Shown: positions 1 through 8,340 of the stretch, piece after piece
Layout: each line of letters opens with the position of its first letter
Position numbering within the stretch: position 1 is the first letter of the stretch
Assembly (NCBI GenBank): GCA_039908285.1
Contig: JAMOBE010000028.1
Coordinates: 1-38,585 of the forward strand
DNA: 38,585 nt
Origin: JAMOBE01 sp039908285
Lineage (GTDB): Bacteria > Pseudomonadota > Alphaproteobacteria > Rhodospirillales > Rhodospirillaceae
Direction of reading: 5' to 3'
Notes under the pieces: generated by a model
What the model saw: only the letters and a program-made list of their open reading frames with translations
What the model was told of the DNA's origin: nothing
The model's database searches: none
Translations under genes and position numbers: made by a program

Positions 1-1
1 C

Positions 2-187
2 GACCACTCGGGCGGTCTGCCGGAGGCCCGGCTGGTGGCGGAGACGCCGACGGCGCCGAAGAAGGCCGATCCCAAATGGGCCGAACTGAAGACCGACCAC
101 TCGGGCGGTCTGCCGGAGGTCAAGCTGGTGGCCGAGACTCCCGTCAGGCCGAAGCGTGAGGAGCCCCGGTGGACCGAGATGAAGGCG
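2..187 (+). repeat. 93-bp tandem repeat, two copies visible
   Basis: Copies at 2-94 and 95-187 both begin with GACCACTCGGGCGGTCTGCC and keep the frame, encoding 31-residue units of the form DHSGGLPE...ETP...PKW/RW. The first 25 bases are identical and the later half has diverged. The array probably continues to the left of the window. Confidence 0.85.
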
Positions 188-1123
188 GGACCGGGTAACC
201 TCGACACCGCGACCACGCCGGAGGCCAGGACGCCGCGGCCGAGTGCCGAGCCTCACATGGTGGCCATCCAGCATACTCCTGCGCGCCCGGAGCCCACCTG
301 GACGCCCATCGGCGGCGGCAGTGACGCGCCGCAGCCCGGGCCGACACCGGCGATACCGGCGGCCGCTCCGGTCCGGCATGAAGTCTCGGTGGTGTTTCGT
401 CCCACCTGGAACCCCCTGACGGAGGCCGTGGACACCCATTGCTGCATCCCGTGCCTGCACACCGACGCCGGCGCCATCCTGGGTGAGGACGTGCTGGCGA
501 AGATTGGCGGCACGCCGGCGACGATCCAGCTCGATCGCATGATGGTCGCCGGCACGATGAGCGCCCTTGTCGCCATGGGCGAAGCGGGGACCAAGGGGAC
601 GCTGGTGCTGCCCATTCACTTCTCGTCGTTGAAGAAGATGGCCTTCGACCCCCTGCTGGCCGCCTTCTCCGCCTGTCCCGATGCGGTGCGTCTCCTCAGT
701 CTGGTGATAGAGGTGATAGGCATCCCGCCGCTCGCCAGTCCAGACGTGCTGATGCCCGGCCTTGAGCTGGTGCGGCCGCTGTGCCGGGATCTGATCCTGC
801 GTACCAGCCTGAACGCCCCGCGCCTCGAGGGACTGGTGCCGATGCGTCCCTATGCCGTCGGCGCCGACCTGACCGAGATTCCGGCGAGCGAACGGGCCAG
901 AACCAACCTGCCGCAGGCCCTGGCGCGGTTCAAGGCGACCAGGCTCCCGATCTACCTGTGGGGAGCCCAGCGGCGCCAGGAGGTGCTGGCGGCGGTGGAT
1001 GCCGGAGCCATGGTCAACGGATCGGCGCTGCTGCCCGAACTCACCCTGCCGCGCAAGCCGATGTCGGTGACGGCGATCGCCTTCAAGAAGATGGCCACCG
1101 CCAAACCCGGCCCAAAGGGGTGA
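2..1123 (+). CDS. Repeat-containing protein with C-terminal degenerate EAL-like domain (5' partial)
   Basis: The reading frame is open at the left edge, so the true start lies upstream; a GTG at 35 is the first in-frame start codon but sits inside a repeat and is not convincing. About 130 visible N-terminal residues are Pro/Lys/Glu-rich and low in complexity, with two 31-residue tandem units. Four spaced P-x-W motifs occur (DPKW, EPRW, EPTW, RPTW). From about residue 120 of the visible part a globular region follows. Its alternating strands and helices, including the tail AGAMVNGSALLP, resemble the degenerate EAL-type domains found in Rhodospirillales hypothetical proteins. I see no intact EAL catalytic motif, so phosphodiesterase activity is not supported. 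It precedes a type I secretion operon but is separated from it by a 255-base gap with a terminator-like hairpin. Function unknown; domain call tentative. Confidence 0.7.
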   Translation, partial: DHSGGLPEARLVAETPTAPKKADPKWAELKTDHSGGLPEVKLVAETPVRPKREEPRWTEMKAGPGNLDTATTPEARTPRPSAEPHMVAIQHTPARPEPTWTPIGGGSDAPQPGPTPAIPAAAPVRHEVSVVFRPTWNPLTEAVDTHCCIPCLHTDAGAILGEDVLAKIGGTPATIQLDRMMVAGTMSALVAMGEAGTKGTLVLPIHFSSLKKMAFDPLLAAFSACPDAVRLLSLVIEVIGIPPLASPDVLMPGLELVRPLCRDLILRTSLNAPRLEGLVPMRPYAVGADLTEIPASERARTNLPQALARFKATRLPIYLWGAQRRQEVLAAVDAGAMVNGSALLPELTLPRKPMSVTAIAFKKMATAKPGPKG

Positions 1124-1242
1124 GACGGACGAGCGGAGTGATTGTCACATGTTCTCCATGAGAAGATGAGGTGGTCCCCGATATCTGGACAGCTGGCGTA
1201 GTCTTGCTGCGTCACCAGCCAGCATCCCTTGCGTTATTCACT

Positions 1243-1278
1243 CCCTCTCACCCCTCTTCCGGGGGGGAGAGGGCTTTT
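1243..1278 (+). terminator. Terminator-like hairpin / intergenic palindrome
   Basis: CCCTCTC (1243-1249) pairs with GAGAGGG (1267-1273). An inner CCCC/GGGG pairing is possible, and CTTTT follows. It lies in the 255-base gap (1124-1378) between the repeat protein and the secretion operon, where no gene is visible. The composition resembles intergenic palindromes common in GC-rich proteobacteria, so it could be a dispersed repeat acting as a terminator. Confidence 0.5.
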
Positions 1279-1378
1279 GATCGGTTCACCCGATTGCCAT
1301 GAGGATGGCTACGTCGGGGCTGAACATTCCTGGCGAAAGGTTGTATGCTGCGGCGCGGTGGCGGAGAAGGGAGGGAGA

Positions 1379-1426
1379 ATGGGAATGGGAATGGGGACGG
1401 GGACGGGGACGAGGACGGGGACGGAA
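1379..1426 (+). repeat. Hexanucleotide repeat at the start of the ABC transporter gene
   Basis: Eight in-phase hexamers run from the start codon: ATGGGA twice, ATGGGG, then ACGGGG-type units. They encode alternating Gly-Met and Gly-Thr pairs and supply three consecutive in-frame ATGs. Gain or loss of a unit keeps the frame. Confidence 0.8.
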
Positions 1427-3241
1427 GGGGGCGCGCGGGAACCCGACAACTCATGGCTCGTGCGGCTGATCGAGCCGGTTCTGCCCACATTCCACGAGGT
1501 GCTGGCGCTGTCGCTGTTCGTCAACATCATCGCCCTGGCCGCTCCCATCTTCACCATGCAGGTCTATGACCGGGTCGTCGGCCATAATGGCATCAGTACC
1601 CTGCAGGGGCTGGTGCTCGGCATGATCCTGATGATCGTGTTCGACTACGTACTGCGCCAGACCAGGGCCCGTCTGATGCAGACCGTCGCCCTGCGCCTCG
1701 ACGTGGAGGTGGGGCGGCTCCTCTATGACAAGGTGATGTCCCTGCCGCTGCGCACGCTGGAGTCCCGCCCCGCGTCCTACTGGCAGACGGTGTTCCACGA
1801 CGTCGATGCCGTGCGCAACACCCTGTCGGGGCCGTCGGCGCTGCTGATGGCCGATCTGCCCTTTGCGCTTCTCTTTCTCGGCATCGTCTTCATCGTCGCC
1901 AAGCCCATCGCCTGGGTGCTGCTGATTTCGCTCGTCGTCTTCCTGGCGCTGGCGTGGCGGTCGAGCGTGGTGATGAACACCTCGGGGGAAAAGGAAAAGA
2001 AGGCGGTGGCCACCCGCGATCTGGTGGTCGCCGAAACCATCGCCGCCCGCACGGCCATCAAGGCGCTGTCCATGGAACGCAGCCTGCGGCCGGTGTGGGA
2101 GGAGGCTCTCGCCAACACCATCCATGAGTCCATCGTCCGCGGCGCCCGCAGCGACGGCTTCGTCAACATCGGCGCGCTGGTCACCGTCATGACCTCCATC
2201 ACCATGGTCAGCGTCGGGGCGGTCGCCATCATGAACCAGGAACTGACCATGGGCGGCATGGTGGCGGCCAACATGCTGAGCGGCCGGCTGCTCGGTCCCC
2301 TGAACCAGCTCGTCAACACCTGGCGCACCATCACCGGCTTCCGCCAGTCGGTGCAGCGGCTGGGCGCCGTGTTCGCCGAGGCGTCGGACAACGTCGAGAG
2401 CAACATCACCCTCGACCGCCCCACCGGCCACATGGTGGTCGAGGACGTGAGCTTTTCCTACGGTCCCGACGGCAAGCCGGCCATCGAGGGGGTCCGCCTC
2501 AACATCCCGGCCGGCGGCATCACCGCCTTCGTCGGCCGCAATGGCTGCGGCAAGACGACGCTGATGAAGCTCATCCTCGGCCTCTACAAGCCGAGCGAAG
2601 GCCGCGTCCTGCTGGACGGCGCCGACATCGCCCAGTTCACCCGCGAAGAGCTGGCGGACTGGATCGGCTATGTGCCGCAGGAGAACGTCCTGTTCACCGG
2701 CACCATCCGCGAGAACATCGAGCACGGGGATCCGGGCTGCTCCGAGGAGGCCGTGGTCAGGGCGGCGCAACTGTCCGGAGTTCATGGCTTCATCGTCGAC
2801 TTTCCCGAGGGCTACGGCACCCACGTGGGGGAGAACGGCAGCCGGCTTTCCGGGGGCATGCGCCAGCGGGTGGCCCTGGCGCGGGCGCTGGTGGGCAACC
2901 CGCCGGTGCTGGTCCTGGACGAGCCTTCGGCCAGTCTCGACCGCCATGCGGAGGAGGACCTGCGCAACGCCCTGACCACCATCGCCAAGGATCACACGGT
3001 GATCATGGTCACCCACAGCCCGATGCTGCTCAACGCCTGCCGCACCATCGTCGTCATGGACCGCGGACGGGTGGTCGCCGCCGGTCCGGCCTCCGAGCTT
3101 CTGCCCAAACTGTTCGGCCCGCGAACGGCGCCGCCGCCACCGCCACCGCCCGCAACTCCGACTCCCACCCCCACCCCCACCCCCACCCCCACCCCAGCCC
3201 CCACCCCAGCCCCCGCCACGGTCGCGGAGCACGTGTCATGA
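1379..3241 (+). CDS. Type I secretion system ABC transporter (permease-ATPase)
   Basis: 620-residue inner-membrane ABC exporter half of the HlyB/PrtD type, which powers one-step export of proteins through a type I channel. An N-terminal transmembrane region (about 45-330) contains the family stretch APIFTMQVYDRVV. The nucleotide-binding domain has Walker A GRNGCGKTT near residue 386, signature LSGGMRQR near 490 and Walker B VLVLDEPSAS near 510. There is no N-terminal C39 peptidase, so substrates should carry a C-terminal signal. ATG 1379 is chosen because GGGAGGGAGA lies just upstream; ATGs at 1385 and 1391 are in phase in the same hexamer repeat, and an upstream TTG at 1229 would read through the hairpin. 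The C terminus is a Pro-rich tail (poly-Pro then PT/PA dipeptides). It overlaps the adaptor gene by 4 bases. No outer-membrane TolC gene is nearby. Confidence 0.93.
   Translation: MGMGMGTGTGTRTGTEGGAREPDNSWLVRLIEPVLPTFHEVLALSLFVNIIALAAPIFTMQVYDRVVGHNGISTLQGLVLGMILMIVFDYVLRQTRARLMQTVALRLDVEVGRLLYDKVMSLPLRTLESRPASYWQTVFHDVDAVRNTLSGPSALLMADLPFALLFLGIVFIVAKPIAWVLLISLVVFLALAWRSSVVMNTSGEKEKKAVATRDLVVAETIAARTAIKALSMERSLRPVWEEALANTIHESIVRGARSDGFVNIGALVTVMTSITMVSVGAVAIMNQELTMGGMVAANMLSGRLLGPLNQLVNTWRTITGFRQSVQRLGAVFAEASDNVESNITLDRPTGHMVVEDVSFSYGPDGKPAIEGVRLNIPAGGITAFVGRNGCGKTTLMKLILGLYKPSEGRVLLDGADIAQFTREELADWIGYVPQENVLFTGTIRENIEHGDPGCSEEAVVRAAQLSGVHGFIVDFPEGYGTHVGENGSRLSGGMRQRVALARALVGNPPVLVLDEPSASLDRHAEEDLRNALTTIAKDHTVIMVTHSPMLLNACRTIVVMDRGRVVAAGPASELLPKLFGPRTAPPPPPPPATPTPTPTPTPTPTPAPTPAPATVAEHVS
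3160..3216 (+). repeat. CCCACC-type hexamer repeat at the end of the ABC transporter gene
   Basis: A run of ACC-CCC codon pairs gives about seven Pro-Thr dipeptides followed by Pro-Ala pairs, preceded by a poly-Pro stretch. The unit is 6 bp, so slippage changes tail length without shifting the frame. Confidence 0.85.
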
Positions 3242-4527
3242 GCCGCCTTGACGATCTCCTGGACATCCACCCCGTACCGACGGGACGCCCGACCGCCTGG
3301 CTGGTGATGATGGCGATGGCCGCCCTGCTGATGTGGAGCCGGGTCGCCAAGCTCGACGAGGTGGCCATCGCCGAGGGCGAGGTCGTTCCCGCCGGACAGG
3401 TCAAGGTGGTGCAGCACCTGGAGGGCGGCATCATCCGGGAGATCTTCGTCAGCGAGGGAAGCACGGTGAAGGCCGGGGATCCCCTGATGCTGCTCGACCT
3501 GTCGGCCACGTCGCTGAACCGCGACGAACTTCAGGTGCGGCTGGACGGCCTGGTTCTCAGCAAGGCCCGCCTGGTGGCCGAGGCCTCCGACAAGCCACTG
3601 GCCTTCCCCCCCGAGGAGGAGGCGCGCCACCCCAGGCTGGTGGAGGCCGAGCGCCAGGCTTACGATGGACGGCGCCGCGAACAGGAAAGCGCCCGCTCCG
3701 TGCTGGAAAGGCAGATGGCCCAGAAGGAGGGGGAGGTGCGGGAACTCGAGTCCAAGCATCGCACCGTCACCGCCAGCCTCGCCATCGTCAAGCAGCGACT
3801 GGAGATGTCGACCAACCTTCTAAAGGATGGACTGACCTCCAAGATGGAGCACCTTCAACTAAAGAACGAGGCCAGCAATCTGTCCGGCGAAATCGCCACC
3901 CTCGAGCAGTCGATCCCCCGCGCCCGCAACGCCATCAACGAGGTGCGGGAACGCATCCTCCAGGGGAAGAACATCTACCGCCGCGAGATTGCGGACCAGC
4001 TCAACCAGGTGGAGATCGGCATCGCCTCCAGCCGCGAAAATCTGGCCAAGGCCACCGATCAGCAGCGCCGCACCCAGATCATGAGCCCCATCGACGGCAT
4101 CGTGAAGAATCTGCGCTATAATACCCTGGGAGGAGTGGTGCAGCCTGGCGAGCCGGTGCTGGAACTGGTCCCGACCGGCGGCAACCTGGTGGTCGAGGCC
4201 AAGCTCAACCCCATGGACCGGGGCTACGTGGAGGCGGGCCAGCCGACCATGGTCAAGATCTCCACCTATGACTTCGCCCGCTACGGCGGTTTGAAGGGGA
4301 AGGTGGAGATGGTGGCTCCGGACTCCACCATCGGCCCCGAGGGCCAGTCCTATTTCCGGGTGTTGGCTCGCACCGAAAAGACCTGGCTCGGCAGCAGGGA
4401 GGGGGATTTGCCCATCTCCCCCGGCATGCAGGCCACCGTCGAAATCCACACCGGCTATCGTACCGTGCTCGACTACCTGATCCGGCCGGTGCTGAAGGTG
4501 CGCCACGAGGCCTTTCGCGAGCGGTAG
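3238..4527 (+). CDS. HlyD-family type I secretion adaptor (membrane fusion protein)
   Basis: 429-residue periplasmic adaptor that links the ABC transporter to an outer-membrane channel. It has a short cytoplasmic N terminus and one membrane anchor at about residues 20-36. The first lipoyl/barrel half follows, with the family hallmark HLEGGIIREIFVSEG near 60. A long Glu/Gln/Arg-rich coiled coil spans about 110-270, and the C-terminal half has MSPIDGIVKNLRYNTLGGVV and the closing barrel. Length fits the HlyD/PrtE family. The start ATG overlaps the transporter stop as ATGA, implying translational coupling. It should work with that transporter as a pair; the substrate is not in view. Confidence 0.93.
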   Translation: MSRLDDLLDIHPVPTGRPTAWLVMMAMAALLMWSRVAKLDEVAIAEGEVVPAGQVKVVQHLEGGIIREIFVSEGSTVKAGDPLMLLDLSATSLNRDELQVRLDGLVLSKARLVAEASDKPLAFPPEEEARHPRLVEAERQAYDGRRREQESARSVLERQMAQKEGEVRELESKHRTVTASLAIVKQRLEMSTNLLKDGLTSKMEHLQLKNEASNLSGEIATLEQSIPRARNAINEVRERILQGKNIYRREIADQLNQVEIGIASSRENLAKATDQQRRTQIMSPIDGIVKNLRYNTLGGVVQPGEPVLELVPTGGNLVVEAKLNPMDRGYVEAGQPTMVKISTYDFARYGGLKGKVEMVAPDSTIGPEGQSYFRVLARTEKTWLGSREGDLPISPGMQATVEIHTGYRTVLDYLIRPVLKVRHEAFRER

Positions 4528-4537
4528 GGACGACACC

Positions 4538-6313
4538 ATGACCGTCGTCGTCTCGATCGACGAAGCCTGCGCCGTGGCGGAGGCTCTTCTTCACCAGGGC
4601 CGGTTCGCCGAGGCCGAGGACGTCTGCCGCCGGGTCATCGCCGCGGTTCCCGATCACGCGCCGGGCCACCACACCCTGGGGATCGCCCTGGAGCGCCAGG
4701 ACCGGCTGGAAGAGGCGGAGAGCACCCTCCGCCGCGCCGCCGCCCTGCAGCCGGACCATGCGCGGACGTTCGACCGGCTGGGCTTCGTGCAGATGCGGCT
4801 CGGACGGCGGGACGAGGCGGTGGCGAGCTTCGGCCGCGCCGTGGCCATCGACCCCGACTTCGCCGTCGCCTTCTACCACCTTGGGGTGGCGTGGATGCAC
4901 GGCGATCGCCTGGATGAGGCCATGGCCTGTTTCGAGCGCGCCCTGGCCCTGGCGCCCGCCCTGGCCGAGGCACACAACAACCTGGGCTCGATCCTGCGCA
5001 CCCTCGGCCGCTATGACGAGGCGGTCGCGGCCTATGCCCGGGCGGTGGAGGTGCGACCCGACTACGTGGATGCCCACTCCAACCTGATCTTCGCCCTCGA
5101 CTTCATGCCGGGCGTCACCCCGGCCCGCCAGCAGCAGGAGCGGCGGCGCTGGTACGACCGGCACGGACGGCGTTTCACCGCAACCATCGCCCCCCACGCC
5201 AACCCGCCGGACCCGGAGCGGCCGCTGAAGGTGGGCTACGTGTCGGGCGACTTCCGGCGCCACTCGGCGGCGTATCTGTTCGGCCCGGTGGTGCGCAACC
5301 ACGATCCGGAGGCGTTTCCCGTCTTCTGCTATGCCGGTGGGACGGAGGAGGACGACCTGACCGCGACGTTCCGCGCCCGGGCGCGGGGGTGGCGGTGGAC
5401 GGAGGGACTGTCCGACGATGCCCTGGCCGAGACCATCCGCGCCGACGGCATCGACATCCTGGTGGACCTCTCGGCCCACACCGCCGGCAACCGGCTGCTG
5501 GTGTTCGCGCGCAAGCCGGCGCCGGTCCAGGTCACCGGCTGGGGACACGCCGAGGGAACCGGGCTGCCCACCATCGACGCCTTCCTCGCCGACCCGGTGC
5601 TGGTCGAGGCCGCCGACCGCCCCCTGTTCGCCGAGGAGGTCGTGGACCTGCCCTGCTTCCTGTGCTACGAGCCGCCACCCGACGCACCGCCCGTCGCTCC
5701 CCTGCCGGCCCTGACGACGGGGCATGTGACCTACGGCTGCTTCAACCGGTTCGACAAGATGTCGGCGGCGGCGCTGGCGGCCTGGGCGCGCATCGTGCGG
5801 CGGGTTCCCGGAGCCCGCCTGGTCCTCAAGAACAACCAGTTCGACGATCCCGAACGCCGTCACGCCGTCACCGCCGCCCTCGCCGGGCAGGGCGTGGCGC
5901 CGGAGCGGGTCTCACTCCTTGGGGAAACACCCCACGCCCAGCACCTGGCCGCCTTTGGGCGGATCGACATCGGCCTCGACCCGTTCCCGATGAACGGCGG
6001 CACCTCGACGCTGGAGGCCGCCTGGCTCGGCGTGCCGACGGTGGCGCTTGCCGGCACCACGACGGCAAGCCGCGTCGGCGCGGCGCTCGACGGTGGTCTC
6101 GGCCTGCCCCACCTGGTGGCGGCGGACGTGGACGCCTACATCGACATCGCCGTCGGACTGGCCTCCGACCTCCCGGCCCTGTCGGTCCTGCGCGCCACCC
6201 TGCGGCCGCGGATGGCGGCGCGACCAATCGGCAACCCGGGTCTCTACACGGCGGCGGTGGAGACCGTCTACCGCGATCTCTGGCGGCGCTGGTGCGCACG
6301 GAATGGGGGCTGA
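4538..6313 (+). CDS. TPR protein with GT41 (O-GlcNAc transferase/SPINDLY-like) domain
   Basis: 591 residues. The N-terminal third (about 10-200) is a row of tetratricopeptide repeats (for example LGIALERQDRLEEAESTLRRA, AHNNLGSILRTLGRYDEAV). The rest matches the GT41 catalytic region: GYVSGDFRRHS near 230, DILVDLSAHTAGNR followed by PAPVQVTGWGH near 310-335, and LDPFPMNGGTSTLEAAWLGVP near 480. In this family the TPRs hold protein acceptors and the C-terminal lobes transfer a sugar from a nucleotide donor to Ser/Thr, in the cytoplasm. It starts 10 bases after the adaptor gene, so it is very likely co-transcribed with the secretion pair and may modify its cargo (inference). The donor sugar cannot be told from sequence. 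Confidence 0.9.
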   Translation: MTVVVSIDEACAVAEALLHQGRFAEAEDVCRRVIAAVPDHAPGHHTLGIALERQDRLEEAESTLRRAAALQPDHARTFDRLGFVQMRLGRRDEAVASFGRAVAIDPDFAVAFYHLGVAWMHGDRLDEAMACFERALALAPALAEAHNNLGSILRTLGRYDEAVAAYARAVEVRPDYVDAHSNLIFALDFMPGVTPARQQQERRRWYDRHGRRFTATIAPHANPPDPERPLKVGYVSGDFRRHSAAYLFGPVVRNHDPEAFPVFCYAGGTEEDDLTATFRARARGWRWTEGLSDDALAETIRADGIDILVDLSAHTAGNRLLVFARKPAPVQVTGWGHAEGTGLPTIDAFLADPVLVEAADRPLFAEEVVDLPCFLCYEPPPDAPPVAPLPALTTGHVTYGCFNRFDKMSAAALAAWARIVRRVPGARLVLKNNQFDDPERRHAVTAALAGQGVAPERVSLLGETPHAQHLAAFGRIDIGLDPFPMNGGTSTLEAAWLGVPTVALAGTTTASRVGAALDGGLGLPHLVAADVDAYIDIAVGLASDLPALSVLRATLRPRMAARPIGNPGLYTAAVETVYRDLWRRWCARNGG

Positions 6314-6422
6314 GCGAAGGGATGTCGATAGCAAATCGCCCTGTCCCTCCTCAGAATTCCGTACACCGCAGAATTGCTGGGGATCGTCACCGGAACGGCG
6401 AAGTGGTTCACGACGCATGCGG

Positions 6423-6842
6423 TCAGCGCACGGCCCCGCCGAGAGAGTCGTGTCCGAGCCTGGGACGTACTGATAAAGGGGTGGAAATGCGAAACAGCGG
6501 TATGCAACGTGACCGATCCTGGTCCGAAAAGTGAGAGTTTCTGCAGCCGATAGGATATTGAGGGACAGATTTCGTGGTCACGGGGCCATTTGCAAAGACC
6601 TTGAACAGACGGGGAGGCTGTGCGCCGGTGGTTTCGAATTCGTGGTAGGCTGCGAGCAGGGCGGCGCGAACGGCATCCTCGTCCGGAAACGCTGGATCGA
6701 AGGTGGCCAGGACGGCGCCAAAGCGCTTCATGATGTGCAGACGGTTGACGTTCACCACCCGCTGATCAAAGGGGATGGACAGGAAAGACAGGAAATCCTC
6801 GGCGGACGACAGGCGGGACAGTTGCGTCATCAGATCGCACAT
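6423..6842 (-). CDS. nifW: Nitrogenase stabilising/protective protein NifW
   Basis: 139 residues. NifW is a small cytoplasmic protein that associates with the MoFe protein and helps protect or mature it. The N-terminal two thirds fit the family: LSSAEDFLSFLSIPFDQ, VVNVNRLHIMKRFG and a late LFKVFANG. The last roughly 50 residues (after FKVF) do not look like the usual short NifW ending and read as unrelated, Arg/Ser-rich sequence, suggesting an extended or frameshifted tail. Start: ATG 6842 has GAAAGGA upstream and overlaps the nifV stop by 13 bases; the ATG at 6830 forms a TGATG junction and would shorten it by 4 residues. Last gene of the nifE operon. Confidence 0.85.
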   Translation of the reverse strand: MCDLMTQLSRLSSAEDFLSFLSIPFDQRVVNVNRLHIMKRFGAVLATFDPAFPDEDAVRAALLAAYHEFETTGAQPPRLFKVFANGPVTTKSVPQYPIGCRNSHFSDQDRSRCIPLFRISTPLSVRPRLGHDSLGGAVR

Positions 6843-7990
6843 GGGGTGAGTCCTTTCACGGAAAAGACGGTGTCGGCGTGAAAGCGGCGCAGATCGTATT
6901 CGGTTGCCAGGCGCTTGGTGGTCGAGGCCTGCCGCCGGATACGAGCCAGAATGGCCCGGCCCTGTGGCGGTTCGACCGGCAGTCCTATGTCGGCGCAGGC
7001 CCTCACCACGGCGGCCAGCCCAGAATGCTTGCCAAGAACCAGGCGATGCTCGCGGCCCAGGTCGGCGGGGTCGAGAGACTGGTAATTGCGACGGTCCAGC
7101 AACAGCCCATGCACATGGATACCGCTCTCGTGAGTGAAGACGGACTCGCCGACGATGCTCTTGCTGACCGGCACCGGCCGGCCGGAGGCGCGGGCCACCA
7201 GGCCGGACACGATCGGCAGCCGCTTGAAGTCGATGCCGGTCTCGCGGCCGTAAAGCTGGCGCAGGGCGACCGACACCTCCTCCAGGGGCGCATTGCCGGC
7301 GCGCTCGCCCAGGCCATTGACGGTGGTGCTGACATGGGTTGCCCCCCCCAATACCGCCGCCAGCGAATTGGCGGTGGCAAGTCCGAGGTCGTCGTGGGCG
7401 TGGATCTCAAGCTCGAGGTCGGTCGCGGCCCGCAGCCGGCGGAAGAGTGCATGGGTGGCGAAGGGATCCAGAATCCCCAGGGTGTCGGCAAAACGGAACC
7501 GGCGCCCACCCGCCCGCTCCACGGCCTCGACCACCCGGAGAAGAAAGTCGGGATCGGCCCGTGAGGAGTCCTCGCCGCCCACCGCCACCTCAAGGCCAAG
7601 ACCACGGGCCACGGGCAGCAGGCGGGCGATTTCGGCCAGCACCCAGTCCCGGTCCCGCATCAGCTTGCGGCCGATCTGCTGGTCGGAGACCGGGATGGAC
7701 AGGTTGACCATGCCGACGTCGCAGGTCGCCGCCGCAGCCAGGTCGGCCTCATGCATGCGGCACCAGGCGATGGCGCGGGTCTTCAATCCGGCGCGGGCCA
7801 CGACGCGGATGCCGTCCCGCTCGTCCGCTCCCATGGCCGGAATGCCCACCTCGAGTTCCGGCACTCCCGCCTCGTCAAGGGCTCGGGCGATGGCGAGCTT
7901 CTCCTCCATGGTGAAGGCGACGCCGGCCGTCTGCTCGCCGTCGCGCAGGGTGGTGTCATTGACCACCACCTGCGGTGTCGTGGTCGCCAT
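6830..7990 (-). CDS. nifV: Homocitrate synthase NifV
   Basis: 386 residues. Condenses acetyl-CoA with 2-oxoglutarate to (R)-homocitrate, the organic ligand of FeMo-co. It has the isopropylmalate/homocitrate synthase TIM barrel: VNDTTLRDGEQTAGVAF at residues 9-25, the metal-site segment EIHAHDDLGLATAN near 193, and NGLGERAGNAPLEEV near 224. The C-terminal part carries HESGIHVHGLL and GKHSGLAA. Length is normal for NifV and shorter than LeuA. GGAG precedes ATG 7990. It is placed between an A-type Fe-S carrier gene and nifW, as in many alphaproteobacterial nif operons, which favours NifV over LeuA or lysine-pathway homocitrate synthases. Confidence 0.96.
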   Translation of the reverse strand: MATTTPQVVVNDTTLRDGEQTAGVAFTMEEKLAIARALDEAGVPELEVGIPAMGADERDGIRVVARAGLKTRAIAWCRMHEADLAAAATCDVGMVNLSIPVSDQQIGRKLMRDRDWVLAEIARLLPVARGLGLEVAVGGEDSSRADPDFLLRVVEAVERAGGRRFRFADTLGILDPFATHALFRRLRAATDLELEIHAHDDLGLATANSLAAVLGGATHVSTTVNGLGERAGNAPLEEVSVALRQLYGRETGIDFKRLPIVSGLVARASGRPVPVSKSIVGESVFTHESGIHVHGLLLDRRNYQSLDPADLGREHRLVLGKHSGLAAVVRACADIGLPVEPPQGRAILARIRRQASTTKRLATEYDLRRFHADTVFSVKGLTPCAI

Positions 7991-8002
7991 GCCCGTGCTC
8001 CA

Positions 8003-8323
8003 TCAGCAAAAGGACTTGCCGCAGCCGCAGTGCGCCGTGGCATTCGGATTGTCGAAGGTGAATCCCGCTCCTTGCAGCGAGGACACGAAATCCACGACCG
8101 TGCCAGCCAGCAGAGGACGGCTGTCGGGGTCGATCAGCACCTTGACCTCGTCAAACTCCACCACATGGTCGTCCATCTGGATGTCCGTCTCCAGACCCAG
8201 CAGATAGCGAAGACCCGAGCATCCTCCCGACTGGACCATGATCCGCAGTCCAGCCGGCCTGTTCGTCGCGCCTTCCATGGCGGTGCGCACGGCGGCGATG
8301 GCGCTTTCGGTGAGTATCAACAT
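8003..8323 (-). CDS. Nif-associated A-type Fe-S carrier (IscA/HesB family)
   Basis: 106 residues. A-type carriers bind Fe or an Fe-S cluster and pass it to apo-proteins; the copies inside nif operons serve nitrogenase assembly. The three family cysteines are present: one in GGCSGLRY and two in the C-terminal AHCGCGKSF. ATG 8323 is chosen because AGGAGG stands 7 bases upstream. A longer frame from ATG 8344 would overlap the nifQ stop and lacks a ribosome site. It is tightly packed between nifQ (17 bases) and nifV (12 bases), so it belongs to the same transcript. Confidence 0.92.
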   Translation of the reverse strand: MLILTESAIAAVRTAMEGATNRPAGLRIMVQSGGCSGLRYLLGLETDIQMDDHVVEFDEVKVLIDPDSRPLLAGTVVDFVSSLQGAGFTFDNPNATAHCGCGKSFC

Positions 8324-8340
8324 GGGCGTCCTCCTGATCG

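Noticed and set aside
1451..3232. Long minus-strand open frame of 593 codons opposite the ABC transporter
   Set aside because: Rich in His, Gly, Asp and Gln as expected from the reverse of a GC-rich gene, no domain, and the plus-strand frame has all ABC motifs.
4253..5863. Minus-strand open frame of 536 codons opposite the GT41 gene
   Set aside because: It spans two real plus-strand genes and shows only shadow composition.
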